From: CAVPWP01 sp050789285
GTDB lineage: Bacteria > Pseudomonadota > Alphaproteobacteria > Rhodobacterales > Rhodobacteraceae
DNA: 64,000 bases
Direction of reading: 5' to 3'
NCBI RefSeq assembly: GCF_050789285.1
Contig: NZ_JBOUVX010000004.1
Location: 310,001-374,000 of the forward strand
The notes beneath the pieces are model-generated. The model saw nothing but the letters and a program-made list of their open reading frames with translations, was not told where the DNA came from and did no database searches. The translations under genes were made by a program, and so were the position numbers. This document shows positions 9,209 through 17,003 of this stretch, piece by piece. Position 1 is the stretch's first letter; each line of letters opens with the position of its first letter.

Positions 9209-11028
9209 AACGCTTGTCCGATGCCAATGTAAAGCAGCGCGGTCGCACTGGTCGGCGGTCCGGCCAGCGGTGTGCCGACATCGACGCGCAGCGGTCCGAT
9301 GGGGGTCAGGTAGCGCACCCCGATGCCGGCGCCCGACTGCGTGTTGCCCGACCCGTCGGCGAACGCGTCCGCCCCGATGTAGCCCCAGTCGTAGAACCCG
9401 ACGAGCTGGATGTTGTCGGTCACCTGCCCGCGCACCTCGAGGGACGAGCCGAGGAAGCTTCGCCCGCCCGAGCGCAGCCCATCGCCAAGGTCGACGCCAA
9501 GCGACTGATAGGGTTGGCCGCGCACGGTGCCGCTGCCGCCCGAATAGAACAGGTAGAAGGGTGGCGCCTGGCTCAGCGACGGACCCGCCAGCGCGCCGAT
9601 CTGGAACCGTCCGGCAAGCACGACGTCCTTCTCGGCGCCGAAGCCGAAGTAAAGCCGCCCGTCGCCCAGGAACTGCACGCCCGAAACGGTATCGATGAAG
9701 CCGGCGTAGGGAATGACGCGGGCGTCCACGAAATAGCCGGACGTCGGGTTCAGCAGATCGTCCCGCGCATCGTAGGTCACCCGGGCGGGAAGCTCGACCA
9801 TGGCATAGTCGTTCCGACCGAAGGCGCTGTCGATCTGCGACAGGTCGAGGGCGGCGGCGATCTCGGCCGTCAGACGGTCCGAGTAGCGACGCTGGAAGCC
9901 GAAGCCAAGCACGAGCCGCGGACCGGAATAGTCGATCTCTTCCAGCTGGGCGAGCCGGGCCAGAATGAAAAGGTCGGTCCTCGGGTCGGGCGTCGCCGGG
10001 CGGGTGAACCGGGCGCCGAAGCTCACGCCGATGTCGCGGTCGCTTGCGGAAATTCCGGTGACATCGAGGTTCAGTTCAAGCCGCTCGGCCCCGCCCAGAA
10101 AATTGCGATGCAGCCAGAAGCCGGTCACTTCGAGGCCGTCGTTGGTGGAATATTCCGCACCGAAGCCGAAGCGGCGGGGCAGGCTTTCCGAAACGACCAG
10201 ATTCATGTCCATCGTTCCGTCCGGGGCGACCGTGTCGGCCTCGCTCAGCACGACTGCGCGGAACGTGCCGGTGCGCCGCAGGTTCGCGTTGACGGTGTCG
10301 ACAGCGGCCGGCGAAAAGACCTCGCCGGTGGGCAGGCCGGCGATCTCGACGATGCGCGCGCTCGAGACATCTCGGTTGCCGCTGACGTTCAGGCGGCCGA
10401 ACGTCACCCTTGGGCCTGCGGCGACGGTCAGGTCCGCATCCACGCGGCGGTCCGCGTGGTCGGCCACGATGCGCTGCCCCGAGACATCGGCCTTCGCGAA
10501 ACCAGCCTCTCGCCAGCTTCGGATCGCCGTTCGCCCGGCCGCCGCGATCACCGGCGTGCGCGCCGGCTGGCCGGTCGCGAAGTCCTTCGGAAGCTCGGTT
10601 TCCGGTGCAAGAGGGGCGACCGACGCCCGACCAAAGACATAGGGCGGGCCCACCGCGATGCGGATATCGACGACGTCGGCCCGGGCGGGCACCTCGAGGG
10701 GCGAGATCTCGGCCGCCTCGCGCCCGTCGATCCGGATGCTGACGACCGGGGCGAAATAGCCGCGTTCGTAAAGCAGACCGACGAAGCGGGCGTAGTCCGA
10801 TCGTGCCGCCGAAAGTATCTCCTGCGGGTCTTCGGTGCCGGCTTCGCGCGCATCCACCACAAGCGATGCGTCGATCAGCGCCTCGCGCAGGGCCTTTTCA
10901 CCACCCGTGACGCCAAAGACGATGGGTTCGAGCGCAAGCACGGGTCGCGCCACAAGCACGACGACCGCAAGCAGCGCTGCGACCCGGCAAAATCGCCGGG
11001 CTCCGCGGATCCTGGTCGGTTTGATCAC
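9205..11028 (-). CDS. tamA: Omp85-family outer membrane assembly protein TamA
   Basis: Outer-membrane beta-barrel of 607 residues that works with TamB in outer-membrane assembly or lipid transport. A signal peptide covers about residues 1-32 (AALLAVVVLVARPVLA). Residues 35-260 form periplasmic POTRA-type modules (FGRLNVSGNRDVSSARI is a typical POTRA strand-helix junction). Residues 265-607 are the bacterial surface antigen barrel, with the Omp85 motif region GGSGTVRGQPYQ and a C-terminal aromatic strand (LLYIGIGQAF). tamB follows with a 4-base overlap. The gene diverges from leuC across a 319-base spacer. Confidence 0.95.
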   Translation of the reverse strand: MIKPTRIRGARRFCRVAALLAVVVLVARPVLALEPIVFGVTGGEKALREALIDASLVVDAREAGTEDPQEILSAARSDYARFVGLLYERGYFAPVVSIRIDGREAAEISPLEVPARADVVDIRIAVGPPYVFGRASVAPLAPETELPKDFATGQPARTPVIAAAGRTAIRSWREAGFAKADVSGQRIVADHADRRVDADLTVAAGPRVTFGRLNVSGNRDVSSARIVEIAGLPTGEVFSPAAVDTVNANLRRTGTFRAVVLSEADTVAPDGTMDMNLVVSESLPRRFGFGAEYSTNDGLEVTGFWLHRNFLGGAERLELNLDVTGISASDRDIGVSFGARFTRPATPDPRTDLFILARLAQLEEIDYSGPRLVLGFGFQRRYSDRLTAEIAAALDLSQIDSAFGRNDYAMVELPARVTYDARDDLLNPTSGYFVDARVIPYAGFIDTVSGVQFLGDGRLYFGFGAEKDVVLAGRFQIGALAGPSLSQAPPFYLFYSGGSGTVRGQPYQSLGVDLGDGLRSGGRSFLGSSLEVRGQVTDNIQLVGFYDWGYIGADAFADGSGNTQSGAGIGVRYLTPIGPLRVDVGTPLAGPPTSATALLYIGIGQAF

Positions 11029-11347
11029 CCCTGCCCGGTCCCCCTGGCATTCGAAGTTGTGCCGGCCAAGCGCCGGTGCCAGCGCCGACGATGCTAGGGG
11101 CTGGAGGCGCCCGGTTCAATGGGGTCCGCGACCGCCGAGCGTGGTCAGCGCAAGTGCGCCGGCGTGCCCGCCCCTTGCGGGACGGTCCAAGGAGAAGTAG
11201 ATGATCCGCCGCGATGACACGGATTTTCGATATCGGCGACCGCGCCCGGCTGCGTGAAAGATTCTTCGGCGCGGCGCGCAGCGTGATGGCCTGCGGCTGA
11301 GGGCCCACGCCTTCGCCTGACCGCCACTTTTCCACGGGACAAGACCG
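11029..11347. other. Divergent intergenic region tamA/leuC with two overlapping short ORFs
   Basis: The spacer must hold the promoters for tamA (minus) and leuC (plus). A good ribosome-binding site (AAGGAG, 11189-11194) precedes ATG 11201, which opens an 18-codon ORF to 11257 (MIRRDDTDFRYRRPRPAA). A second ORF in another frame, ATG 11214 to 11300, encodes 28 residues rich in Arg. Neither contains a run of leucine codons, so this is not a classical leucine attenuator. leuC itself has only a weak site (GGGAC) before its ATG. I see no convincing terminator hairpin. Confidence 0.4.
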
Positions 11348-12751
11348 ATGACCGGAAAGACACTCTACGACAAGATCTGGGATGCCCACCTCGTCGATGA
11401 AGCCGAGGACGGAACCAGCCTTCTCTACATCGACCGTCACCTCGTCCATGAGGTCACGAGCCCGCAGGCCTTCGAGGGGCTGCGCATGTCGGGCCGCAAG
11501 GTCCGTGCCCCCGAAAAGACCATCGCCGTGCCCGACCACAACGTGCCGACGACCGAGGGCCGCGACAAGCACATCGAGAACGAGGACAGCCGCATCCAGG
11601 TCGAGGCGCTTGACAGGAACGCGCGCGACTTCGGGATCAACTACTACCCCGTCTCGGACATCCGGCAGGGCATCGTTCACATCGTCGGACCGGAACAGGG
11701 CTGGACGCTGCCCGGCATGACCGTGGTCTGTGGCGACAGCCACACCGCGACCCACGGCGCCTTCGGCGCGCTGGCCCACGGGATCGGCACCTCGGAGGTC
11801 GAGCATGTTCTGGCCACGCAGACGCTGATCCAGAAGAAATCGAAGAACATGAAGGTCGAGATCACCGGCCGGCTTGCGCCGGGGGTCACGGCCAAGGACA
11901 TCACGCTGTCGGTGATCGGCCGGACGGGCACCGCCGGCGGCACCGGCCATGTCATCGAATACATGGGCGACGCGATCCGGTCGCTGTCGATGGAAGGCCG
12001 GATGACCGTCTGCAACATGGCGATCGAAGGTGGCGCGCGCGCGGGCCTGATCGCGCCCGACGAAAAGACCTTCGAATATGTCAAAGGCCGCCCGCACGCC
12101 CCGAAAGGCGCGCAATGGGACGCGGCCCTCGCCTGGTGGAAGACGCTTTACTCGGACCCCGACGCCCATTGGGACAAGGAAGTCGTGATCCGTGGCGAAG
12201 ACATCGCCCCGGTCGTGACCTGGGGCACCAGCCCCGAGGACGTCCTGCCGATCACCGGCGTGGTGCCCCGCCCCGAGGACTTCACCGGCGGCAAGGTGGA
12301 TGCCGCGCGCCGCTCGCTCGACTACATGGGCCTCAAGCCCGGGACGCGGCTTCAGGACATCACGATCGACACGGTCTTCATCGGGTCCTGCACCAACGGC
12401 CGGATTGAGGATCTGCGCGCCGCCGCCCAGATCCTGAAGGGCAAGAAGATCAAGGACGGCCTGCGCGCCATGGTCGTGCCCGGCTCGGGCCTTGTCCGCG
12501 CCCAGGCCGAGGCCGAGGGGCTTGCCGACATCTTCCGCGAAGCCGGATTCGAGTGGCGCCTTGCCGGGTGCTCGATGTGCCTTGCGATGAACCCCGATCA
12601 GCTTTCGCCCGGCGAACGCTGCGCGGCGACGTCGAACCGCAACTTCGAGGGCCGGCAGGGCCGCGGCGGCCGCACCCACCTGATGAGCCCCGCCATGGCG
12701 GCCGCGGCGGCGGTCACGGGCCATCTGACCGACGTGCGCGATCTGATGTGA
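11348..12751 (+). CDS. leuC: 3-isopropylmalate dehydratase large subunit
   Basis: Catalytic [4Fe-4S] subunit that, with LeuD, isomerises 2- to 3-isopropylmalate in leucine synthesis. The 467 residues match the family. The cluster ligands are C348 (FIGSCTNGR) and C408/C411 (GCSMCLAMN), at the same spacing as in other LeuC proteins. Other signatures are VPDHNVPTT, VVCGDSHTATHGAFGALAHGIGTS and the C-terminal SNRNFEGRQG. The gene ends at a strong terminator (12755-12792) and is separated from leuD by 1.45 kb carrying an unrelated secreted-protein gene, a split layout seen in Rhodobacteraceae. Confidence 0.98.
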   Translation: MTGKTLYDKIWDAHLVDEAEDGTSLLYIDRHLVHEVTSPQAFEGLRMSGRKVRAPEKTIAVPDHNVPTTEGRDKHIENEDSRIQVEALDRNARDFGINYYPVSDIRQGIVHIVGPEQGWTLPGMTVVCGDSHTATHGAFGALAHGIGTSEVEHVLATQTLIQKKSKNMKVEITGRLAPGVTAKDITLSVIGRTGTAGGTGHVIEYMGDAIRSLSMEGRMTVCNMAIEGGARAGLIAPDEKTFEYVKGRPHAPKGAQWDAALAWWKTLYSDPDAHWDKEVVIRGEDIAPVVTWGTSPEDVLPITGVVPRPEDFTGGKVDAARRSLDYMGLKPGTRLQDITIDTVFIGSCTNGRIEDLRAAAQILKGKKIKDGLRAMVVPGSGLVRAQAEAEGLADIFREAGFEWRLAGCSMCLAMNPDQLSPGERCAATSNRNFEGRQGRGGRTHLMSPAMAAAAAVTGHLTDVRDLM

Positions 12752-12754
12752 TTC

Positions 12755-12792
12755 GGCCCGCCCCCGGGGATGGCCCTGGGGGCGGCCTCTTT
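12755..12792 (+). terminator. Intrinsic terminator of leuC
   Basis: GC-rich hairpin immediately after the leuC stop: CGCCCCCGGG pairs with CCCTGGGGGCG (one bulged base) around a GATGG loop, followed by GCCTCTTTC. The T run is short, so termination may be partial. Confidence 0.6.
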
Positions 12793-12887
12793 CGACCCGG
12801 CAAGACGGCCTTTGTTTCCCCCATCGAGACGGCGGGCGACCCAAGGGGCCCGTTGTCCGCTCTGCCGGGCGCGAATCTTTGAACCTT

Positions 12888-12916
12888 TTGTCCGTTTGCC
12901 CCGACTGAGGTATGTA
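12888..12916 (+). promoter_or_regulatory. Candidate sigma-70 promoter for the VPLPA-CTERM gene leader
   Basis: TTGTCC (12888-12893) and TATGTA (12911-12916) are separated by 17 bases. Transcription from here would give a leader of about 275 bases containing the structured element at 12990-13074. The -35 match is only moderate. Confidence 0.4.
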
Positions 12917-12986
12917 AAGTACTGTTTGTAAGGGTTGCCGCCGTTGTGTTGTGACGGCCCGGCCGGGGGATGGGACCCTCGCGACC

Positions 12987-13075
12987 GGATATGGGGGCAA
13001 GAAAGCGCCGACCGGCAGGATGCCGCAGGCGCTAACGTCGCGAAGCCACTTGAGGGTGGCAGCGGACATCCATAG
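12987..13075 (+). promoter_or_regulatory. Candidate structured leader RNA resembling a c-di-GMP-I (GEMM) riboswitch
   Basis: The bases can form a three-way junction: P1 TATGG (12990-12994) with CCATA (13070-13074); P2 AGCGCC (13004-13009) with GGCGCT (13028-13033), extended by CGGCA/TGCCG; P3 GCCAC (13045-13049) with GTGGC (13056-13060). The joining strands GGGGCAAGAA, AACGTCGCGAAG and GGCAGCGG resemble the c-di-GMP-I core strands (GGGCAAACC, GACGCAAAGCC, GGTAGCGG) in the same order. Departures are a GGA loop instead of a GNRA tetraloop on P2, a short P3 and a longer P2-P3 joint. A GGCCGG/CCGGCC hairpin at 13105-13128 could be the expression platform. The structure is seen in sequence; ligand identity is inference. 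Confidence 0.42.
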
Positions 13076-13199
13076 AACCCGAGGCGAGCAGTGCGGCCTA
13101 GGTGGGCCGGCGTTCCGTGAGTCCGGCCGTCAGATGCCGGGGGCGGGGCGGTATATGGGCAACGGTGCCAGGTGGCGCCATGTGTAGGGGTGTGTCGGT

Positions 13200-14066
13200 A
13201 TGTTGAGTTTTGGGTGGGCCAGGCGCGCGATTCCGATACTTGTCGCATGCGTCGCCTGGGCGACGGCGGCTCCCGCCGCCACGGTCGAGCTGACAAGCGT
13301 GACCGGAACGTTCCAAAATCCTTTGTGGAACGTGGATTTCTACAAGCTGAAGAACAAGACGCAGGCGGAGATCGCGGCGCCGAAGTACGGCGCGCAGTTC
13401 ATCCGAAGCGAGGACAGCGGCAGCCAGCTGTGGTGGGGCAGCACCCACAAGTCGTGGCAGACGACAACGGCGCTGAGCGCCAATCAGAAAGCCGCGCAAA
13501 GTGGCTATGTCTTCGACGGCATCACGCCTGCGGACGCTTTCTCGACAACCGACTCGACCTTCGTCTTCGCGAAGGCCACGCATTTCAATGGCGAGGTCTG
13601 GACGAACTCGGCGACGCTCGCCTCGGTCGATTTCAAGCTTGATATCTCGGGCAGGATCACCGCGCCCGACAGCAGCGGCACGAAGGACTTCAGCCTGTCG
13701 GCGATGTTCCGTCTTTTCCACAACGAAACGCTCAACCCCGCGCCGGTCTGCGCCCTTGGCGGGCCTCAGCCCTGCGGCGACGGCGTCTCGATCGTCGGCG
13801 GCATCGCGTCGAGCCTGCCTGTCGTGATCGGGAACATGTCCTACACCTTCGTTCTGGAAGGGTTGGTCGCGTCGCTGAACGGACCCGTCGTCACCAGTTT
13901 CTTCACCAAGGAATTCGAACAGAACTCGGCGATGTTTCGCGCGCGCCTCGATGCACAGGAACTTCCGCCGCCGCCCCCGGTGGTGCCGCTTCCTGCGGCG
14001 GTCTGGATGCTGCTGGCGGGCGTCGGTGGCCTTGTGGCGGTGGCGCGCAAACGCCCCAGCGCCTGA
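13200..14066 (+). CDS. Secreted THxN-type protein with VPLPA-CTERM sorting signal
   Basis: A 288-residue exported protein. A signal peptide covers residues 1-26 (VACVAWATAAPAA). The C-terminus has the exosortase-type tripartite signal: VPLPAAVWMLLAGVGG, a hydrophobic helix, then the basic end ARKRPSA. The central part contains KATHFNGEVW, resembling the Thr-His-x-Asn motif of the THxN family of PEP-CTERM proteins, plus a small Cys pair (CALGGPQPCG). Such proteins are processed by exosortases and released to the surface or matrix; the exosortase is not in this window. The start has only a weak ribosome-binding site (GGGTGTGTCGGT). A perfect terminator follows at 14088. A structured leader precedes it, suggesting post-transcriptional control. 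The function of the mature protein is unknown. Confidence 0.85.
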   Translation: MLSFGWARRAIPILVACVAWATAAPAATVELTSVTGTFQNPLWNVDFYKLKNKTQAEIAAPKYGAQFIRSEDSGSQLWWGSTHKSWQTTTALSANQKAAQSGYVFDGITPADAFSTTDSTFVFAKATHFNGEVWTNSATLASVDFKLDISGRITAPDSSGTKDFSLSAMFRLFHNETLNPAPVCALGGPQPCGDGVSIVGGIASSLPVVIGNMSYTFVLEGLVASLNGPVVTSFFTKEFEQNSAMFRARLDAQELPPPPPVVPLPAAVWMLLAGVGGLVAVARKRPSA

Positions 14067-14087
14067 CACGTCCGCGATGTCTTGCCG

Positions 14088-14112
14088 AAGGGCCCGCCTG
14101 CGCGGGCCCTTT
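14088..14112 (+). terminator. Intrinsic terminator after the VPLPA-CTERM gene
   Basis: Perfect 10-bp stem AAGGGCCCGC/GCGGGCCCTT with a CTGC loop. The arms carry A and T tracts, so it could also act on the minus strand. Confidence 0.75.
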
Positions 14113-14203
14113 GCGTTCGGGGCGCCGCGCACCTCTGGCCATGCCGCGCCAGATCGACTAAGCACTGCGCGCCCGCACCACTTGCGCAGGAAGGATCCGA
14201 AGG

Positions 14204-14809
14204 ATGGACGCGTTCACGACCCTGACCGGCATCGCCGCACCGCTGCCCCTGATCAACGTCGACACCGACATGATCATCCCCAAGCAGTTCCTGAAAACCA
14301 TCCAGCGCTCGGGCCTGGGCAAGAACCTGTTCGACGAGATGCGCTTTGATGCGGACGGAAACGAGATCACGGATTTCGTCCTGAACCGTCCCGCCTACCG
14401 CGATGCCGAGATCCTTGTCGCCGGCGACAACTTCGGCTGCGGATCAAGCCGCGAACATGCGCCCTGGGCGCTTCTCGACTTCGGCATCCGGTGCGTCATC
14501 GCGCCGTCCTTCGCCGACATCTTTTTCAACAACTGCTTCAAGAACGGCATCCTGCCGATCGCCTTGCCGCAGGACGAGGTCGACCTCTTGATGGCCGACG
14601 CCCAGAACGGCGCGAACGCGCGGCTGACCGTCGATCTGGAAAGCCAGACCATCACCCGCCCGGACGGATCGACGATTTCCTTCGAGGTCGACGCCTTCAA
14701 GAAGCATTGCCTGCTGAACGGACTCGACGATATCGGCCTGACGATGGAGAAGGCCGCCGCAATCGACTCTTTCGAGAAATCAGCGGCGGTTCAGCGCCCT
14801 TGGGTCTGA
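14204..14809 (+). CDS. leuD: 3-isopropylmalate dehydratase small subunit
   Basis: Small swivelling subunit that completes the LeuC active site in leucine synthesis. The 201 residues fit the family. Signatures are NVDTDMIIPKQFL near residue 20, NFGCGSSREHAPWAL near residue 78 and FFNNCFKNGILPI near residue 108. ATG 14204 is preceded by AGGAAGGATCCGAAGG, a good ribosome-binding region. It follows the VPLPA-CTERM terminator, so it should have its own promoter, and it is closed by a strong terminator at 14834. Confidence 0.97.
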   Translation: MDAFTTLTGIAAPLPLINVDTDMIIPKQFLKTIQRSGLGKNLFDEMRFDADGNEITDFVLNRPAYRDAEILVAGDNFGCGSSREHAPWALLDFGIRCVIAPSFADIFFNNCFKNGILPIALPQDEVDLLMADAQNGANARLTVDLESQTITRPDGSTISFEVDAFKKHCLLNGLDDIGLTMEKAAAIDSFEKSAAVQRPWV

Positions 14810-14833
14810 GCTAAGACCAATCCACAAGATATG

Positions 14834-14861
14834 GGGCCGTCCTGCAGGGCGGCCCTTTTTT
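14834..14861 (+). terminator. Intrinsic terminator of leuD
   Basis: GGGCCGTCC pairs with GGGCGGCCC (one G-T pair) around TGCA and is followed by six T residues, a textbook rho-independent terminator 25 bases after the leuD stop. Confidence 0.88.
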
Positions 14862-15063
14862 GATGCCAAAATGATGCATTGCGGCACCAGTTTTTTCACG
14901 AATTTGCCCCATAGATTCGAGACGGTTAACCCAAACTTGCTGGGCATCGGGAAAGAAGGCAGAAATTGGGCAACAATAAGGCAGTTCGCCACAATTGGCC
15001 TGAACGCGTTCGTACAAGGACGGGGCGACGCATCCCGTCCGACCGGGTTGAGGGTATGGGGCA

Positions 15064-15900
15064 GTGATATCTCGTCTGGCTGGCGCCGTCGTCCGCGCCT
15101 TCCTCGTAACGCTTCTTGTCGCGCTTCCGTCGCTGATGCTTCCGGGCACGTCGTCGGACACCGCGCAGATCGTGGCACTTGTCGCGATCTTCGGGGCGGC
15201 ATTGACCATCGTGGAATACGCCAGCGACTATCCCGGCCTTGTCGAGTTTCGCGATGCCCCGCCCTTCAACCGGATCCGGTTCCTGTCGCTGTTCGTCACA
15301 GTGCTGCTTCTGACGCTCATCGCCCGGGGCGAGGTAGCGCCCACCACGTTGACCCGCTTCGTCGAGGCCGTGGGCGCCCTGATCGGGCAAGCGATCGACT
15401 TTCCCTACAGCCCGGTGCGCCTTGTCGTGCTGATGCTTCCGCCAGAGGCCGAAGTGACGCAGATCAACCTCGTTCGCACGTCGGCGGGGCTGGCCTATCT
15501 CATCTCGCTTCTGACGCTTGCGATCTTCCTGATCTACCAGCGCCTGCGCGGCTGGCCGCTGGGCAGCGGCACCTTCAACGTCTGGGTCAACCTGCCGACC
15601 TTCGACCCAACCGCCGGTGGCGACGTCGTCGAACGTCTCGAGCGCGACGCGCGTGTTAACATCGCGTTAGGGTTTATCCTGCCATTCCTGATGCCGGCGG
15701 TGATCAAGGCGGCCACCTCGCTTTTCGGGGCGGTCTCGCTGGAAAACCCGCAGACCCTGATCTGGACTGTCGCGGCATGGGCGTTTCTTCCAGCATCATT
15801 GTTCATGCGCGGGATCGCGATGGGTCGCATTGCGGGCATGATCAAGGAAAAGCGCCGGCAGTCCACCGCCGCCCAGCAGGGCGACCTGTTGCCGGTCTGA
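15064..15900 (+). CDS. Conserved hypothetical multi-pass membrane protein
   Basis: A 278-residue protein with about six hydrophobic segments (residues 8-27, 35-50, 72-88, 137-157, 200-222 and 232-250), of the type found beside leuD/leuB in Rhodobacteraceae. No catalytic motif is recognisable. The GTG start is chosen because GAGGG lies about nine bases upstream and the first residues form a basic-then-hydrophobic segment. The 3' end overlaps the possible start of the downstream phosphohydrolase. The C-terminal tail (KEKRRQSTAAQQG) is charged and probably cytoplasmic. Function unknown. Confidence 0.8.
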   Translation: MISRLAGAVVRAFLVTLLVALPSLMLPGTSSDTAQIVALVAIFGAALTIVEYASDYPGLVEFRDAPPFNRIRFLSLFVTVLLLTLIARGEVAPTTLTRFVEAVGALIGQAIDFPYSPVRLVVLMLPPEAEVTQINLVRTSAGLAYLISLLTLAIFLIYQRLRGWPLGSGTFNVWVNLPTFDPTAGGDVVERLERDARVNIALGFILPFLMPAVIKAATSLFGAVSLENPQTLIWTVAAWAFLPASLFMRGIAMGRIAGMIKEKRRQSTAAQQGDLLPV

Positions 15901-17003
15901 TCGCCGCCGCCCTAGCCGCCGCAACCCCGTCTGCCGGGGCAAGTGCCGACCCCCTGCGCGTGGCCACCTTCAATGCCGAACTTCAGCGCGACGGGCCCGG
16001 GCTGCTTTTGCGAGACATCCTGTCGGGCGACGATCCGAAGGTGATTGCGGCCGCCCGCCTCGTCGTCGGTATCGCGCCGGACATCCTGGTCCTGACAGGC
16101 ATCGATTTCGATCACGACGGACATGCGCTGGCCGCGTTCGCAGCAGGCCTGTCGGCGCTGGGACATGACTATCCCCACCGGTTCGCCCGCCAGCCGAACA
16201 CCGGCCTGCCGACCGGCCGCGATATCGACGGCGATGGGCGCGCGAACGGGGCGCGCGACGCGCAGGGGTTCGGGGAATTCGCCGGCCAGGCCGGGATGGC
16301 GATCCTGTCGCGCCACCCGATCGACACGGGCGGGGTGCGCGATTTCTCGGCCTTTCTCTGGGCCGACCTGCCCGGCGCGCTGATCGGCGACGACCCCGCG
16401 GCCGACCTGCAGCGCCTGTCCACGACCGCCCACTGGGACGTGCCTGTGGACCTGCCCGGCGGCATGCGGGTGCATATCCTTGCCTACTACGCCACGCCCC
16501 CGGTCTTCGACGGCCCCGAAGACCGGAACGGCCGCCGCAACCACGACGAAACCGCCTTCTGGACGCATTACCTCGACGGCACGCTTTCCGCTGCGTCGCC
16601 GCCGGCGGCCTTCGTGATCGCGGGGGACGCCAACCTCGACCCAGCGGATGGCGACGGACGCGGGGCCGCCATGGCCGCGCTTCTGGCCCACCCACGCGTC
16701 CAGGACCCGCGCCCGTCCAGCCCCGAGGGTGCGGCCCGCGCGGCCCGCAACGGCGGCGTCAACGCCTTGCACGGGGGTGACCCGGCGCTCGACACTGCCG
16801 ACTGGCCCGACGGCCCGGGCGGCCCCGGCAACCTGCGAGTCGATTACGTCCTTCCCTCGCGCGACTGGCGGGTTGCGGATGCCGGCATCGCCTGGCCGCC
16901 GTCAGACAGCGGGCTGCGTCACGGGCTGGTCTGGGTCGACCTTCTGCCCGAGGGCGCGGGCGACAGCGATGTCGATGGGGGTCTGGACAAGATCAGGCGC
17001 TAG
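15897..17003 (+). CDS. Endonuclease/exonuclease/phosphatase (EEP) family protein, exported; start codon uncertain
   Basis: Metal-dependent phosphohydrolase fold. Visible motifs are LRVATFNAEL (N-terminal strand with metal-binding Asn), VIAGDANLDPADGDG (DxN motif) and NLRVDYVLPS (RVDYV, with the catalytic Asp); the final His-containing motif is SGLRHGLVW. The frame is open from ATG 15777, but the first 40 codons lie inside the upstream membrane gene and look like shadow sequence. There is no ATG, GTG or TTG between them and the hydrophobic stretch. I therefore propose CTG 15897, which overlaps the upstream stop as CTGA and yields a short signal peptide (LIAAALAAATPSAGASA). The 3' end overlaps the opposed epimerase-like gene by 102 bases. 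The substrate is unknown. Confidence 0.8.
   Translation: MIAAALAAATPSAGASADPLRVATFNAELQRDGPGLLLRDILSGDDPKVIAAARLVVGIAPDILVLTGIDFDHDGHALAAFAAGLSALGHDYPHRFARQPNTGLPTGRDIDGDGRANGARDAQGFGEFAGQAGMAILSRHPIDTGGVRDFSAFLWADLPGALIGDDPAADLQRLSTTAHWDVPVDLPGGMRVHILAYYATPPVFDGPEDRNGRRNHDETAFWTHYLDGTLSAASPPAAFVIAGDANLDPADGDGRGAAMAALLAHPRVQDPRPSSPEGAARAARNGGVNALHGGDPALDTADWPDGPGGPGNLRVDYVLPSRDWRVADAGIAWPPSDSGLRHGLVWVDLLPEGAGDSDVDGGLDKIRR

Noticed and set aside
6662..9232. An 856-codon plus-strand frame across tamB
   Set aside because: Antisense shadow of tamB: Arg/Gly/Pro-rich, no domain.
11189..11347. Leucine attenuator upstream of leuC
   Set aside because: The short ORFs contain no run of Leu codons and no terminator/antiterminator pair is visible.
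10898..13069. A 723-codon minus-strand frame across leuC
   Set aside because: It is antisense to leuC, whose product is unmistakable; the reading is a GC-rich shadow.
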